Shown here: positions 16,916 through 52,969 of the stretch, piece by piece
How the letters are laid out: each line of letters starts with the position of its first letter
Numbering within the stretch: position 1 is the stretch's first letter
Position numbers and translations under genes: made by a program
Assembly (NCBI RefSeq): GCF_028476545.1
Contig: NW_026733069.1
Coordinates: forward strand, 186,001-250,000
DNA: 64,000 bases
Source of the DNA: Physella acuta
Taxonomy: Eukaryota; Mollusca; Gastropoda; Physidae
Direction of reading: 5' to 3'
Notes under the pieces: model-generated
Databases searched by the model: none
The model's input: only the letters and a program-made list of their open reading frames with translations
Told to the model about the DNA's origin: nothing

Positions 16916-17289
16916 GTGATTTACAGAAACGGGAGGTCCATCGATTGCGAGCAGACAGCAATCGAACGACCGGACCCAAGCCACCATCCCACGTCTGCTG
17001 GGTCGTCTGTTCTGTCTTCTGCTACAGTAATTTTGTTCGCTATTTACGTTGTTTAGCTTTCGGCCTGTTCAACAGAGCGTTTGTTCGTTAGTTCGTTGTT
17101 TCATCTCGCTATTCATTCATCCGTCAACCTGTCTCCTTCTCTATAAAAGAGTCTCACTACCCCCCTCCAACCCCCCTCTCTCACGTCTCGGAGTTTCTAG
17201 CTTTTCCCCAGACATCAGTGCTGCTATCAATTTCAACGTTTCTCTTTCTGTTCTTTCTTCGCCGGGTCATAATTTAGCTTCCGTTATTC

Positions 17290-17710
17290 GTCCATCCGTC
17301 TTTACGTCTATCCTTCCAAACGTTCATCCGTCCACCCGTCCTTCTGTCCATCCATCTGTCCAACCGTCCACTCATCCATCCAACCGTCCATCTGACCATC
17401 CACCCATCCGTCCACCCGTCCTTCGGTCCATCCATCTGTCCAACCATCCACCCATCAAATCCATCCATCCAACCGTCCACTTGAACATCCACCCATCCGT
17501 CCACCCATCCGTCCGTCCGTCCGTCCATCCATCCATCCATCCATCCATCCATCCATCCATCCATCCATCCATCCATCCATCCATCCATCCATCCATCCAT
17601 CCATCCATCCATCCATCCATCCATCCATCCATCCATCCATCCATCCATCCATCCATCCATCCATCCATCCATCCATCCATCCATCCATCCATCCATCCAT
17701 CCATCCATCC
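17290..17710. repeat. CCAT/CCGT tetranucleotide array, left part
   Basis: Mixed CCAT, CCGT and CACC units become pure (CCAT)n from about 17521. The array ends abruptly at the LTR element and resumes at 24683, so the two parts were one array. The MDGW/IHPS frames come from the repeat. Confidence 0.95.
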
Positions 17711-18495
17711 TGTAACGTTAACCTATCTATCAGCCAAATAGAAGGAGAACGTCCCCGGATTCTTTTTTCGGGGTCATATGCAAATGCCTTACGGCCTAAG
17801 TGGATGAACACTTAACACAACGACACACTAGGGCTCGAAATTAATGTCTAGGGAAGCTAGTGATACAATTGTAATTAACACTCATCCAATCTACATACGA
17901 CCTTTTAATCAGCGAACACAGATGTGGTAGAACACAAAGATGAACTAGATAAAATATTTAATCTATAAAGTATCAAAAACCCAACTTACAAAATGCAGGA
18001 AAAAAACACTATCACAGATTTCTACACTGTCTAAAGAACAGCTACAGGCCACACAACACTACTGTAGCTTCAAGACTTACTTAGCGACAAGTAATATTAA
18101 ACTAGAAGACTAAATCAACTGAAGAAAGCAAGGCACACACAGGTCTTAAGTACTCTCACGTTCAAATGGTCAGGGTCTATAGCCGGACAATATGGACGGC
18201 TGCCTGATTAAGGTAAAACAGCCTCGTAGACTGCCAGGTCAAGATAAACTGCCTCGTGTTGCGAGTTTGCAGGGCAATTAAAGACTTCTGTGACAGGGGA
18301 GGTTATCCTCAACTCATGTCACCATTGGTTGGGATAATCATCTGATCAGAATCATTCAATCAGATTTTAATGGAAAATTTCTATGTCTCAAACACCTTGA
18401 TAAGTCAGTGGAAAAACCCCAGGTGTTACACCATCATTCCATATAAGGAATTATACAATGTCAAAATAAAAATGACTCGACCTAAGTAGGTCACA
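17711..18495 (-). repeat. 3' LTR
   Basis: 785 bp, TGTAACGTTAACC...TAGGTCACA, with TG..CA ends. It matches the copy at 23898-24682 base for base as far as I can see. The internal region lies to its right, so on the minus strand it is the downstream LTR. Confidence 0.95.
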
Positions 18496-18509
18496 TCCCC
18501 TCCCTTTTT
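18496..18509 (-). other. Polypurine tract
   Basis: On the minus strand AAAAAGGGAGGGGA directly abuts the 3' LTR, the expected plus-strand priming site. Confidence 0.85.
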
Positions 18510-21500
18510 GGAAGTGACAGATAGGTTCCACAAAAACATACATAAGGAACCAATCTGGCAATGAAATAACAAAAATGTTTTACAAATGTAGGCAATCAAA
18601 ATCATAATACCAGATGAAAATATCCCTGAACATAAAAGGGAAGTAACTCCAACTTTTACAATTGGTGAAAGGGGAGAAACCCTTCAGAAAGTAATTATAC
18701 ATCAAAATCCCTCAAAAAAGGGTATTACAATTTTTCCATGAGAATATTAAAAGTGGTAAACCCGCCAGGGTAAGACCTTTATTTCAATGACTAGCTACAA
18801 TATCAATGGAGTCATATGAGACATATTATTATAAAAGATTACATATAATCAAAAACCACCTTTAATTAAGGTTCACCTGAAAATAAACCAAATATTCAAC
18901 AGGATTGGAATTTTAAAAAAAATTCAAAACTCACACCACTCATTTTCATATGAGTGACACTCAAACAAAACCTGTTTATGGTCCCAATGAACCACAAAGC
19001 CTGTCACATGATCAATGTGTACAACAAGATTTTACATCCTTGACAAACAATCAGCCACAACATTATCACTACCCTTAATGTGTGAAATTTCCAGATTAAA
19101 ATTTTGGAAATATAAGCACCATCTCAATATTCTTTGATTTGTCTGTCCTAACTTAGAGGTAAATTTCAGGGGATCATGGTCAGAAAACACTCTGACTGGA
19201 TTGGTTGAAGAAGAGACATAGACTTCAAAATGTTGTAATGATAAAACCAAAGCTAAAGCTTCTTTTTCAATAGTAGAATAATTCTTTTGGTTCTCATTTA
19301 ACTTCCTGGAAAAAAAGGCAATGGGATGGTCAATTCCCATGTTGTCTTCTTGAAATAGGACTGAGCCAATGGCTAAGTTGCTAGCATCAATGGCAAGTTT
19401 AAAGGGCTTGCTAAAATTTGGTGCAGCCATAACAGGAGCATTTGATAAAAATGACTTAATGGTAAAAAAAGCTTCTTGACATTTATTGGACCATTCAAAC
19501 TCAACACCCTTTTTCAATAATGCAGTAAGAGGTTCAGCAATAGCTGAAAAGTTTTGACAGAACCGCCTATAGTAACCAGCCATCCCAAGGAACTTTTTGA
19601 TCTCTTTACAATTTTTGGGAGGTGGCAACTTTACAATAGCATCTACTTTAGCTTCAATGGGCCGAACTTGGTTCGTTCCCACTTGATAACCCAAATAGGT
19701 AATTGAAGCTTTACAGAAATCACTTTTATGTAAGTTTACAGTAAAATTAACTTAGACAATTTTCTAAAAAGGTCAGTCAATTGAACAATATGTTCTTCAA
19801 AAGTATTAGAAAATACAACTATATCATCTATGTAGGCCTCACATTGGTCTATGTCAGCAATGACAGAGTTAATGACCCTCTGGAAAGTTTGACCAGCATT
19901 TCGCATACCAAAGGGCATACGTTTGTATCTATAAAAACCATTAGGGGTTACAAAAGCAGATATTTCTTTTGCACGGTCAGATAAGGGGATTTGCCAGTAT
20001 CCTGAAAGTAAATCAATTTTGGAAATTATCTTAGCCTGACCAACTTTATCAATAACGTCCTCTATCCGAGGTAAAGGATAGGAATTAGCTTTGGTGAGCT
20101 CATTTACCTTCCTAAAGTCGGTCACAAACCTGAAAGATCCACCGTCTTTCGGGACTAGGAGACATGGGGAACTCCAGTTGCTGAAACTGGGCTCAATGAT
20201 ATCATTCTTGAGCATATAATCAATTTCATCTTTTATCAAAGCAGCTTTTTCCGGGTTAACTCTATAGGGGTGTTGTTTAATGGGTTTTGCGTCACCAACG
20301 TCTACATCATGAGGTGGAACCTTCGCTTCTTTGGGGACATCCCCAAAAATAGAGGGAAATGTCTCAAATACTTGAGACAATCTATGGCTTTCCTCTGTGG
20401 ACAAATGCATAAGGTGGACATTCAAATTATCTAAAAAGGAAGAATTTACCAATTTTGGGGGTTTCAATTTATCATGTATCACATCATCAGAAACATTTGA
20501 ACATACAGGTAAAGTAATTTTAGCTGTGGATTGAAAATTGTTACAATTATCATAATACTTTTTCAGTGAGTTGACATGATACACTGTCTGTTTCTTTCTT
20601 CTGTCGGGCGTATTGACAACATAGTTCAAATCACTTAATTTTGAATGCACAGTAAAGGGTCCACAATATCTCAAGGATAACGCATTGTTCAGATTAGGCA
20701 CTAACACAAGAACTTTGTCGCCTGGATTGAATGTTCGTTTACAAGAACTCTTATCATACAGTTCTTTCATTCTCACTTGGGCCTTTCTTAAGTTCTTGTG
20801 AGCCATTTCGCACACGGCTTTCAGTCGAACGTGAAAATCGTCGAAGTTTTCCACTGGATGATCACTGGTACCTGTCCAACGTTCGTGTATCAGCTTCAGG
20901 GGGCCACGGACAGAATGTCCAAACACAAGTTGAAAAGGCGAGTAGCCTAAAGAGTCCTGGACACAGTCCCTCGCGGCGAAAATAATCCAAGGAACAGACT
21001 CATCCCATTGGGTGTTACTGTTAGCGAACGTTCTTAGCATGGTTTTGAGGGTTTGGTGGAACCGCTCAAGTACGCCTTGAGACTGAGGGTGGTAGGCTGA
21101 GCTGGTGATGTGGGTAACGCCTAGCTTGGCTAGCGCTTCCTGAAAATGGTGACTGGTGAAGTTGCTGCCTTGATCTGTTTGCACGATTCTAGGTAATCCA
21201 AAGGTAGTGAAGAACCGGGTCATGGCTCTGACTACAGTCTTTGCCTTAATGTTCCGTAAGGGAATCGCCTCGGGAAAACGGGTACTTGAACACATAAAGG
21301 TAAGTAGGTACTCGTTGCCCGCCTTGGTTTTAGGCAAGGGACCTACACAGTCCATGACGATTTTAGAAAAAGGTTCTTCTAACACAGGAATTGGACTCAA
21401 AGGGGCCTTAGGAATTGTCTGGTTTGGCTTTCCGGCCAACTGACAGTTCGTGCAACTTCTGCAGTAACGCGACACATCTTTTCTCATTTTGGGCCAAAAG

Positions 21501-23876
21501 AACAGTTCTTTGATTTTCGCCGTCGTTTTAGTGACACCTGGGTGCGCTGACATTGGATGGTCATGTGCCAGCTTAAGTATTTCATGCCGATAAGGTGGAG
21601 GGACCCACAGCTGGTTTTTACCCAACCATGGTTCGGCTGGTGAGGCAATCACTGGTATAGCGCGACGAAAGAAGAGGCCGTTCTCGGAGAAATATTCTCC
21701 ATCGTCAGATGATAGAGATTTTTCGACCGTTGCTTTGAGTTCCGCGTCGACTTGTTGAGCTTTAATGATGTCTTCCTGAGATATTCTCAGGGGTAAGCCC
21801 AAGCTTGTGTTTTCTGGAAGCATAGACTCCAGTTTGGGAGTCGAATTCCTTGACGATGATGGCGGGTGTGGTTCAGACGTTGTGTCAGCCAATTGTTTGG
21901 TCTGGCTTCTTGTCACCGCACATGCAGGATACAGTTCATAATCATTATCTGGAACTGTTGACGAAGGGTCTGAAACCGTACAAGGGTATACTTTGCTTCC
22001 CGCAAGGTCATTCCCTAGAAGTAGGTGTACTCCTGGGACAGGAATACTATCTATCACACCTAAAATGACCTCACCTTCGACGAGATGATGTTTCAGGGCA
22101 AACTTGTGTAGAGGGACGACAGTAGATTTTGTCCCTACTCCCTGGATAATGGAAATCCTTCCGGTGTTCGTCTCTGGTGAAATGTCCATTGAACTTTTCA
22201 AAAGGAGTGATTGTGACGCTCCTGTGTCTCTTAGAACGGTGATATTCTTCTGAGACAACGGATCACCTGGTTTGCTAATGATGGCTTCGGCAATAAAAGA
22301 TGAAAAGTCAACTTTTCTCGATCCCTCGAGATCGGTAGACTCGGAAGAAACTGGATGGTGGCGAGAACAGTCAAAATGTGACTGCACATAATGTGTGGAG
22401 ACTTGACTACCTTCTTGCGGACACTTAGGGTTAGAGTCCTTTTGAATTCTAGAGTTCATAGTTGAACTGGCTGCTTGAGGGGATAGAGCATAGTGCGCGG
22501 AAGTACGCACCACCTCTCTGTTATATTGACGACGTTTGTAACAGTCCTTGACATGGTGACCAGGCCTTTTGCAGAACTGGCATACTGCTCGACGATTGAG
22601 AGTTGATCTTCGTTTCTCTCTGGACTGTGATGCCTTCAAATGTTGGCCAACAGGATGATTGCTGCCAAAAAGGGGAAGCACGGGGTTGAGGCGGTTTCCT
22701 GACACTGGTGGTTTCTTATGCACCAACATATATGTGTCAGCCGACTCAGCAGCCTTCTGGATGTCAGTTATCTTGTTATCCAGAATGTGTAGTCGTATCT
22801 CTTCAGGCAGGGACGATAGGAATTCTTCCCTTAGGATAAGTGACCTGAGTTTCTCAAACTCAGAAACTTCCTCAGAGTGTAGCCACCTTGAGAATATTTT
22901 CTCCTTTTCAAAGAGAAATTCCACATATGATTGTGTGGTTAACTTGCGGAGTGTTCGGAATTTTGTCCGATAGGCCTCGGGCGTCAGTGCGTAGGCCTTC
23001 AAAATGGCAGTCTTGACCAAACTATAGTTATTTTGAACGTCGTGAGAGAGTGCCTGGTATGTTTTTGCAGCTTTCCCAGTAAGGACAGAGCTCAATAAAG
23101 CAGTAATGGAAGTTTCAGGCCATTCACATGTCTTCGCTAAACTCTCAAACGAGTTAAAGAAAACGACCAAATCTGTTTCATCAAATTTAGGAACTAATTT
23201 CCCAAATTTGGCAATCACTTGCCCTACCGACAACTTTTTTGGATCTACCGGAGAAGTGACATCACTAACTTGACCAAACTCTAATTCCAACCTCCTCTTA
23301 TCTAAAGCAATTTTGGCCTCTAACTCCTGTTTCTCTAGAGCACTTTTAGTTTCAAACTCCTTTTCTTTTAAAGCCTTCTCTAAAGCAACTTTCTCCTTCT
23401 CTAAAGCAATTCTAGCTTCTAATTCTACCTTCTCTAGAGTTTTCTCCTCGCGGAGCAACACACCAGCCAACAAACTTTCATCAAATACTCCTTCATTAAT
23501 GAAATGAACAACAATTTTATCTCTCAACACCTCTGACTTCTGCGTAACAGAATAATCCAATTTCAATTCTTTAACAAGACTAATCAACACTTTTCTACTC
23601 AACTTTTCTACACCTTCAAAAGTAGGATTAGCCAAAAAAGACTCCATAACCCTAACTTGAAAATCACAACAAGCCTAGATCCTTTAAATTAACACACCGT
23701 GTTGGGCCGTGTACTTGACCTCTAAATGTAGGACGACACGTCTGCTTATTTGACCTAGATAACTCTAGCCTGAGCGCGCGTTGTAAGACCACGGCGCTAC
23801 ACTAGATATAAAAACAACTAGACCCAACTAAACTTAGGGCTTAACTGATATAACCAACAACTGGAACGACAGATTA

Positions 23877-23894
23877 AATCTCGGCGAGACCCCA
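23877..23894 (-). other. Primer-binding-site-like sequence
   Basis: On the minus strand TGGGGTCTCGCCGAGATT lies three bases inside the 5' LTR. The leading TGG suits the CCA end of a tRNA. I could not assign the tRNA. Confidence 0.6.
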
Positions 23895-23897
23895 CTT

Positions 23898-24682
23898 TGT
23901 AACGTTAACCTATCTATCAGCCAAATAGAAGGAGAACGTCCCCGGATTCTTTTTTCGGGGTCATATGCAAATGCCTTACGGCCTAAGTGGATGAACACTT
24001 AACACAACGACACACTAGGGCTCGAAATTAATGTCTAGGGAAGCTAGTGATACAATTGTAATTAACACTCATCCAATCTACATACGACCTTTTAATCAGC
24101 GAACACAGATGTGGTAGAACACAAAGATGAACTAGATAAAATATTTAATCTATAAAGTATCAAAAACCCAACTTACAAAATGCAGGAAAAAAACACTATC
24201 ACAGATTTCTACACTGTCTAAAGAACAGCTACAGGCCACACAACACTACTGTAGCTTCAAGACTTACTTAGCGACAAGTAATATTAAACTAGAAGACTAA
24301 ATCAACTGAAGAAAGCAAGGCACACACAGGTCTTAAGTACTCTCACGTTCAAATGGTCAGGGTCTATAGCCGGACAATATGGACGGCTGCCTGATTAAGG
24401 TAAAACAGCCTCGTAGACTGCCAGGTCAAGATAAACTGCCTCGTGTTGCGAGTTTGCAGGGCAATTAAAGACTTCTGTGACAGGGGAGGTTATCCTCAAC
24501 TCATGTCACCATTGGTTGGGATAATCATCTGATCAGAATCATTCAATCAGATTTTAATGGAAAATTTCTATGTCTCAAACACCTTGATAAGTCAGTGGAA
24601 AAACCCCAGGTGTTACACCATCATTCCATATAAGGAATTATACAATGTCAAAATAAAAATGACTCGACCTAAGTAGGTCACA
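23898..24682 (-). repeat. 5' LTR
   Basis: 785 bp, the same sequence as 17711-18495. As the upstream LTR on the minus strand it should hold the element's promoter. Confidence 0.95.
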
Positions 24683-24904
24683 ATCCATCCATCCATCCAT
24701 CCATCCATCCATCCATCCATCCATCCATCCATCCATCCATCCATCCATCCATCCATCCATCCATCCATCCATCCATCCATCCATCCATCCATCCATCCAT
24801 CCATCCATCCATCCATCCATCCATCCAATCATCCATCCATCCAATCATCCATCCATCCATCCATCCATCCATCCATCCATCCATCCATCCATCCATCCAT
24901 CCAT

Positions 24905-24938
<34 letters not shown>

Positions 24939-25187
24939 GTCCATCCGTCCATCCGTCCATCCGTTCATCCGTCCATCCGTCCATCCGTCCATCCGTCCAT
25001 CCGTCCATCCGTCCATCCGTCCATCCGTCCATCCGTCCATCCGTCCATCCGTCCATCCGTCCATCCGTCCATCCGTCCATCCGTCCATCCGTCCATCCGT
25101 CCATCCGTCCGTCCGTCCGTTCGTCCGTCCGTCCGTCCGTCCGTCCGTCCGTCCATCCGTCCGTCCGTCCATCCATCCGTCCACACG

Positions 25188-25224
<37 letters not shown>

Positions 25225-25270
25225 CCGTCCATCCGTCCACACGTCCATCCATCCATCCGTCCATCTATCC
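24683..25270. repeat. CCAT/CCGT tetranucleotide array, right part
   Basis: Pure (CCAT)n with two CAAT slips gives way after about 24930 to alternating CCATCCGT octamers, then CCGT-rich units, then mixed ones. It is the continuation of the array at 17290-17710. Confidence 0.95.
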
Positions 25271-26385
25271 TTCAGCCATTATTAATATCCGCCCCTCTAT
25301 CACATCACAGGCGTGATGCTGGATGGATGTATTTTTTCATCAGGGGACACTCAAATATTTTATGACCTACATTAAATTGGTATCAAACATTCCCTTGTCT
25401 ATTCGACACGGCGTTTGTATTTCTGCTACATTGCCACCGATATAAATATTTATGATCATAAATACAATTTATACATCTTCTACATATTTATGAGATATAA
25501 ACCATGTTAGCATTCGCTGAGTTATAAATAAAGATACACGCAGGAGCGTACAAGTGTCATGGAGGCTGCCCTGATTAACTTACACGTTCAAATCTAGTGG
25601 ATTCTGCCTAGCCAAACAGCTATACAGAGTCCGGATTAACTTAAACATTCAAATCCAGTGGATTCTGCCTAGCCAAATAGATAAACAGAGCCCGGATTAA
25701 CTTACACGTTCAAATCTAGTGGATTCTGCCTAGCCAAACAGCTATACAGAGTCCGGATTAACTTAAACACTCAAATCCAGTGGATTCTGCCTATACAAAA
25801 TACATAGCCGATGAACACAGGAGTGTATACATGTAGGCTAATCATAGTAATATTTAAAATTAGCCATTTATAATTAATTGCTACTTATTAACTCATGCGG
25901 GAAATAAGCAATGTAAGTTATATAGGCCTTCTCTACAGGCAATTAACGACACAATTCTGCGCGATATACGGCAAGTGAAGCAGAGTATACCATTGAATAA
26001 GAGCACTTTCGCTGATATACAAATGGAAGTGACTATGTTACAAGACGTCAAATGAAATAAGTTGAGGGACGCCATATTAGCCAGTAGCGTTTATAAAATG
26101 TGGTGACGCCCAACAGACCAGGACTGACGAACCCCCCCCCCCCCCTCCGCAACTCATCGTTTATCTGAAGAAAACCACCTCAACTAAATGAACTGCATGA
26201 CAATAAACCAAACGCCTAAGTTTCGACAACAAATTAATAACTTCTCCGAAAACTTGTCGAACCGCCCAACATCGAAACGAATTGCTCCAAACACAAATTA
26301 CGAGCTCACCCCAACACCAGCAGTTAATTTCTCGCGCTCTGATATTCGTGGGCCCGCTCCTGGCGGTGCATAAAAGTGTCCACAG
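25271..26385. other. Upstream flank of the paladin gene
   Basis: Contains the 61-bp repeat at 25571-25800 and a C14 run near 26131. It may hold 5' exons or the promoter of paladin, but I could not identify a start codon or first exon. Confidence 0.4.
25571..25800. repeat. 61-bp tandem repeat in dimeric order
   Basis: Four units contain GTGGATTCTGCCTA. Copies 1 and 3 share ACACGTTCAAATCTAG, and copies 2 and 4 share AAACA(T/C)TCAAATCCAG, so the evolving unit is a 122-bp dimer. Confidence 0.85.
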
Positions 26386-49917
<23,532 letters not shown>

Positions 49918-50075
49918 TGCCTGAGGGGATGTTTGTTGCCCGATATTGGGCCACTTTGTTCAGATTGTAATCATGAGAGGGTGTTTGTTGCCCAATGGGC
50001 CCCGTTGTTCAGATTGTAATCATGAGAGGGTGTTTGTTGCCCGATATTGGGCCCCGTTGTTCAGACTGAAATCAA
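49918..50075. repeat. ~55-bp repeat at the start of the 3' UTR
   Basis: Three copies of GTTTGTTGCCCGATATTGGG, then CC..GTTGTTCAGA(T/C)TG(T/A)AATCA, begin about ten bases after the paladin stop codon. The middle copy lacks ATATT. Confidence 0.9.
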
Positions 50076-50339
50076 AATATTTTCACTTAATCTAGTATTG
50101 AAACCCTAATTAGTATTAAACTATGTGCGCGAATCTCCGAGAATTAGAGTCGAGAACTCGTTTTTTAATGCACTTTTTCCATCAATTTCCGAACACATAT
50201 AGTGAGTTTGGTAAATTGATCTACAACTACACAAGTTATTTATGTTCTTAATTAAATTAAGTTAAGATATAATGCTGCCATTATTCAGTTCATGTTGAAA
50301 GTTTCCATTTATCTTAGCGGTTAAAGGATGTTAGGGATG

Positions 50340-50712
50340 TAGAGCAGAGGTTTAGCCATATAACCACTTGGCTAAGTAGAGGGTTGGCCACATAACCACT
50401 TGGCTAAGTAAAGGGTTGGCTACATAAACATTTAGCTAAGTAGAGGGTTGGCTACTTAACCACTTAGCTAAGTAGAGGGTGGGCTACATAACCACTTGAC
50501 AAAGTAGAGGGTTGGCCACAAAACCACTTGGCTAAGTATAGGGTTGGCCACATAACCACTTGACTAAGTAGAGGGTTGGCCACATAACCACTTGACTAAG
50601 TAGAGGGTTGGCTACATAACCACTTGACTAAGTAGAGGGTTGGCCACATAACCACTTGACTAAGTATAGGGTTGGTCACATAACGACTTGGCTAAGTACA
50701 GGTTTAGCCACA
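50340..50712. repeat. 32-bp minisatellite
   Basis: About 12 units of GGTTGGCCACATAACCACTT plus GGCTAAGTAGAG. Confidence 0.93.
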
Positions 50713-51239
50713 CACCTCGTCAACCAGCTAAGCTAATGAACATTGCTGCACTGTGGTTTATTTATAACAAAGACCCTGTGATAAATGTGATATACAAGCC
50801 TAAATGGCCAAATATATACAATGCATAAATCGATTTTATTTTAGACAAAATGGATGTTAGGTAATGCATGTTATAAAATTCAGTTTTCTTCACTAGTTAA
50901 AACTTATCTTTGTACTAACTATAAAATATAACACAGATATGTACATACAGTTTTGTGATGTTTTTTTCAATGTTTTTCACTCATGTATGTTTACCTAAAC
51001 TTTTTGAAACTGTGTTTATTTATTTAAACCAATATTAAAACCCCAGTCAAAGATTCCACGGGAATTACCTCCCTTGATTTTCTTAATACATTCAAATCCC
51101 ACGCCTTACATACTTGCTAAAATATTTGCTAAACTAAGCTCCAGGCTAACTCGTTGTGGGAGTCACAAAACTCTCGAGTCACGATTGCTGCTGACTCTAT
51201 AACCGTGCTGTTGTACATTGTTGGACAGGACCTCTTGTG

Positions 51240-51620
51240 ATGGAGAGCACCTCACAATGTGTGGGGATCTACCCAACAAAATGTGGGGATTTACACTGCA
51301 TGGTGAGGGAATCTACACCACAATGTGAGGGGATTTACATCACAATGTGTGGGGTGTTACATCACAATGTGTGGCGATCTACTCCAAAATGTGCGGGGAT
51401 CTACCCCCACTCAGTAGTGAGAAAAATAACGTATAGTGAGGACCCCATTTTACATGTAGGCCTATACGTATATTACAATATGTGTTGAACAATGGCATCA
51501 GAGGATCCCGCAGTAAATAGAAGGATCCCAATATGTTTTAGATGATCCCAATAGGTTTTGGATCCCGAAATGTGAGGGAAGATCCCGAAATGTGATTGAG
51601 GATCCCTATATCTAATATCT
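51240..51620. repeat. Degenerate short repeats
   Basis: About eight loose units around ACAATGTGTGGGGATCTAC pass into three or four GGATCCCGAAATGTGA-like units. Confidence 0.7.
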
Positions 51621-52969
51621 AATGTACACGTTGCAAAATATCATCACAAAAAAAAAACATTTAAAGATGTTAAAGAACAATGTTGATCTTTACCCGACTA
51701 ACACTTAGAGTTAACTTCACTTGAACAAGAACAAAGAGACCAGGAAATGTTAACAAACAAGCTCAACGACAGCTGCTAGTTGGTTTTGTTTTTAAAGTTA
51801 ATGTCAACACGTATCTATAGCAAACAGTCATAAAATTAGGTTTGTTCCCCTAGATTTACTTTCTGATATTTTTAATTTATTTTTGTGTGCAAATAATCAC
51901 ACGTAATTATTTACTTTTTTTTAAATAATCGGTAATATTGTTATTAGTTGTACTAACCGAGTTATTTAGAGGTCGTCCTTAAATGACGCCACTCTGAAAG
52001 TCGAGGAGTGTGGATTTTAGTGAAGACATGGAAAAGGGGATGAGCTAGTTTAGCTTTGCATATATTTTTTTCTAAATAAATTGTAATTAAATCACTAGAT
52101 CAAATCGTTAACCGTCTACGCTAAAATTATGAAACAGTAGCTAATGATACTTCCTTTAGAGAAAAATTTCAATTGAGGGTGGGGGTGGGGGGGGGGATTT
52201 TAACTCAGGAGTGAGGTCCATTTAGTGGATTTGCATGAGTTTTTGTGACGAAGTGTGACAACCCTGAGATGTAGTAAAATTCGCACACACAAAAAGCGAG
52301 ACAAAATTTAAGGACGACCCCTTTTCAACTATTATTTTATTGTGTCAACCAATTGTTTTAAACGTGCGCCCCGCCTAGAGTTCCAATGTAAACATGCCAG
52401 ATCAATTTCAACACTTTGTGACCAAATGTTTTTATTTTACTCCCACACATCGTAAAATTTTTCTTAGTCCGACAGCACATATATTTTATTACGACTGAGT
52501 ATATATTCATGTATGTCAAAATCTGACCCGTCGTCTGCTCAGATTATCACGTGACAAGTGTAGAAGTAATGGTTGAACTCATAGTTAGACTAGACATTGT
52601 TTCTATTCAGATTCCTTGTATAGTTATGTAAAGCCACTGTAAAATAAAAACCTATGTATTTTTTACCTTTCATACACCTTGTTTCACATAACAACTTTTT
52701 AATTAATTATTTAAATATTGCTTGTTAAACTATAATAGCTGTTTAAATTCTTTGAAAAAAAAATTCTTTATTCTTGTCAATTCTAGAATGATGACTTTCT
52801 ATTAAACTGGTTTTAATTCGAGAATAGCTGTTCTGTTTCATTTAATTGTCTTTCCCTATTACTTGTTTTGTAATTTTGTTATCATCTTGATCTGATTTGT
52901 TTATTAGTGCTTAACGGGTAAAAAGATTAACTTGACTGTATGGAGTATAATATGCTCTCACCTCGAGTA
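51621..52969. other. 3' flank without recognised gene
   Basis: AT-rich. An AATAAA at about 52643-52648 could be a polyadenylation signal for paladin, giving a ~2.7 kb 3' UTR; nothing here decides this. Confidence 0.35.

Larger units (their letters stand above)
17711..24682 (-). mobile_element. Gmr1-like Ty3/gypsy LTR retrotransposon
   Basis: The 6,972-bp element has two 785-bp LTRs that look identical by eye, so it is a young insertion. Parts in minus-strand order: Gag-like region from about 23.65 kb, with a SCAN-like segment; CX2CX4HX4C zinc knuckle near 22.56 kb; protease with a DTGA motif near 22.22 kb; integrase zinc finger and DDE core about 21.6-21.0 kb; reverse transcriptase with YIDD near 19.82 kb; RNase H about 19.4-19.03 kb. 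Integrase lying before reverse transcriptase is the copia-like order known for Gmr1-type gypsy elements. It is structurally complete at its ends; the coding part is interrupted about once. It sits in the CCAT array with ATCC on both sides, matching a 4-bp target duplication that the array itself hides. Confidence 0.93.

Noticed and set aside
17049-17741. IHPSIHPS and MDGWMDGW frames on either side of the LTR element
   Set aside because: Pure product of the CCAT/CCGT array, open in several frames at once.
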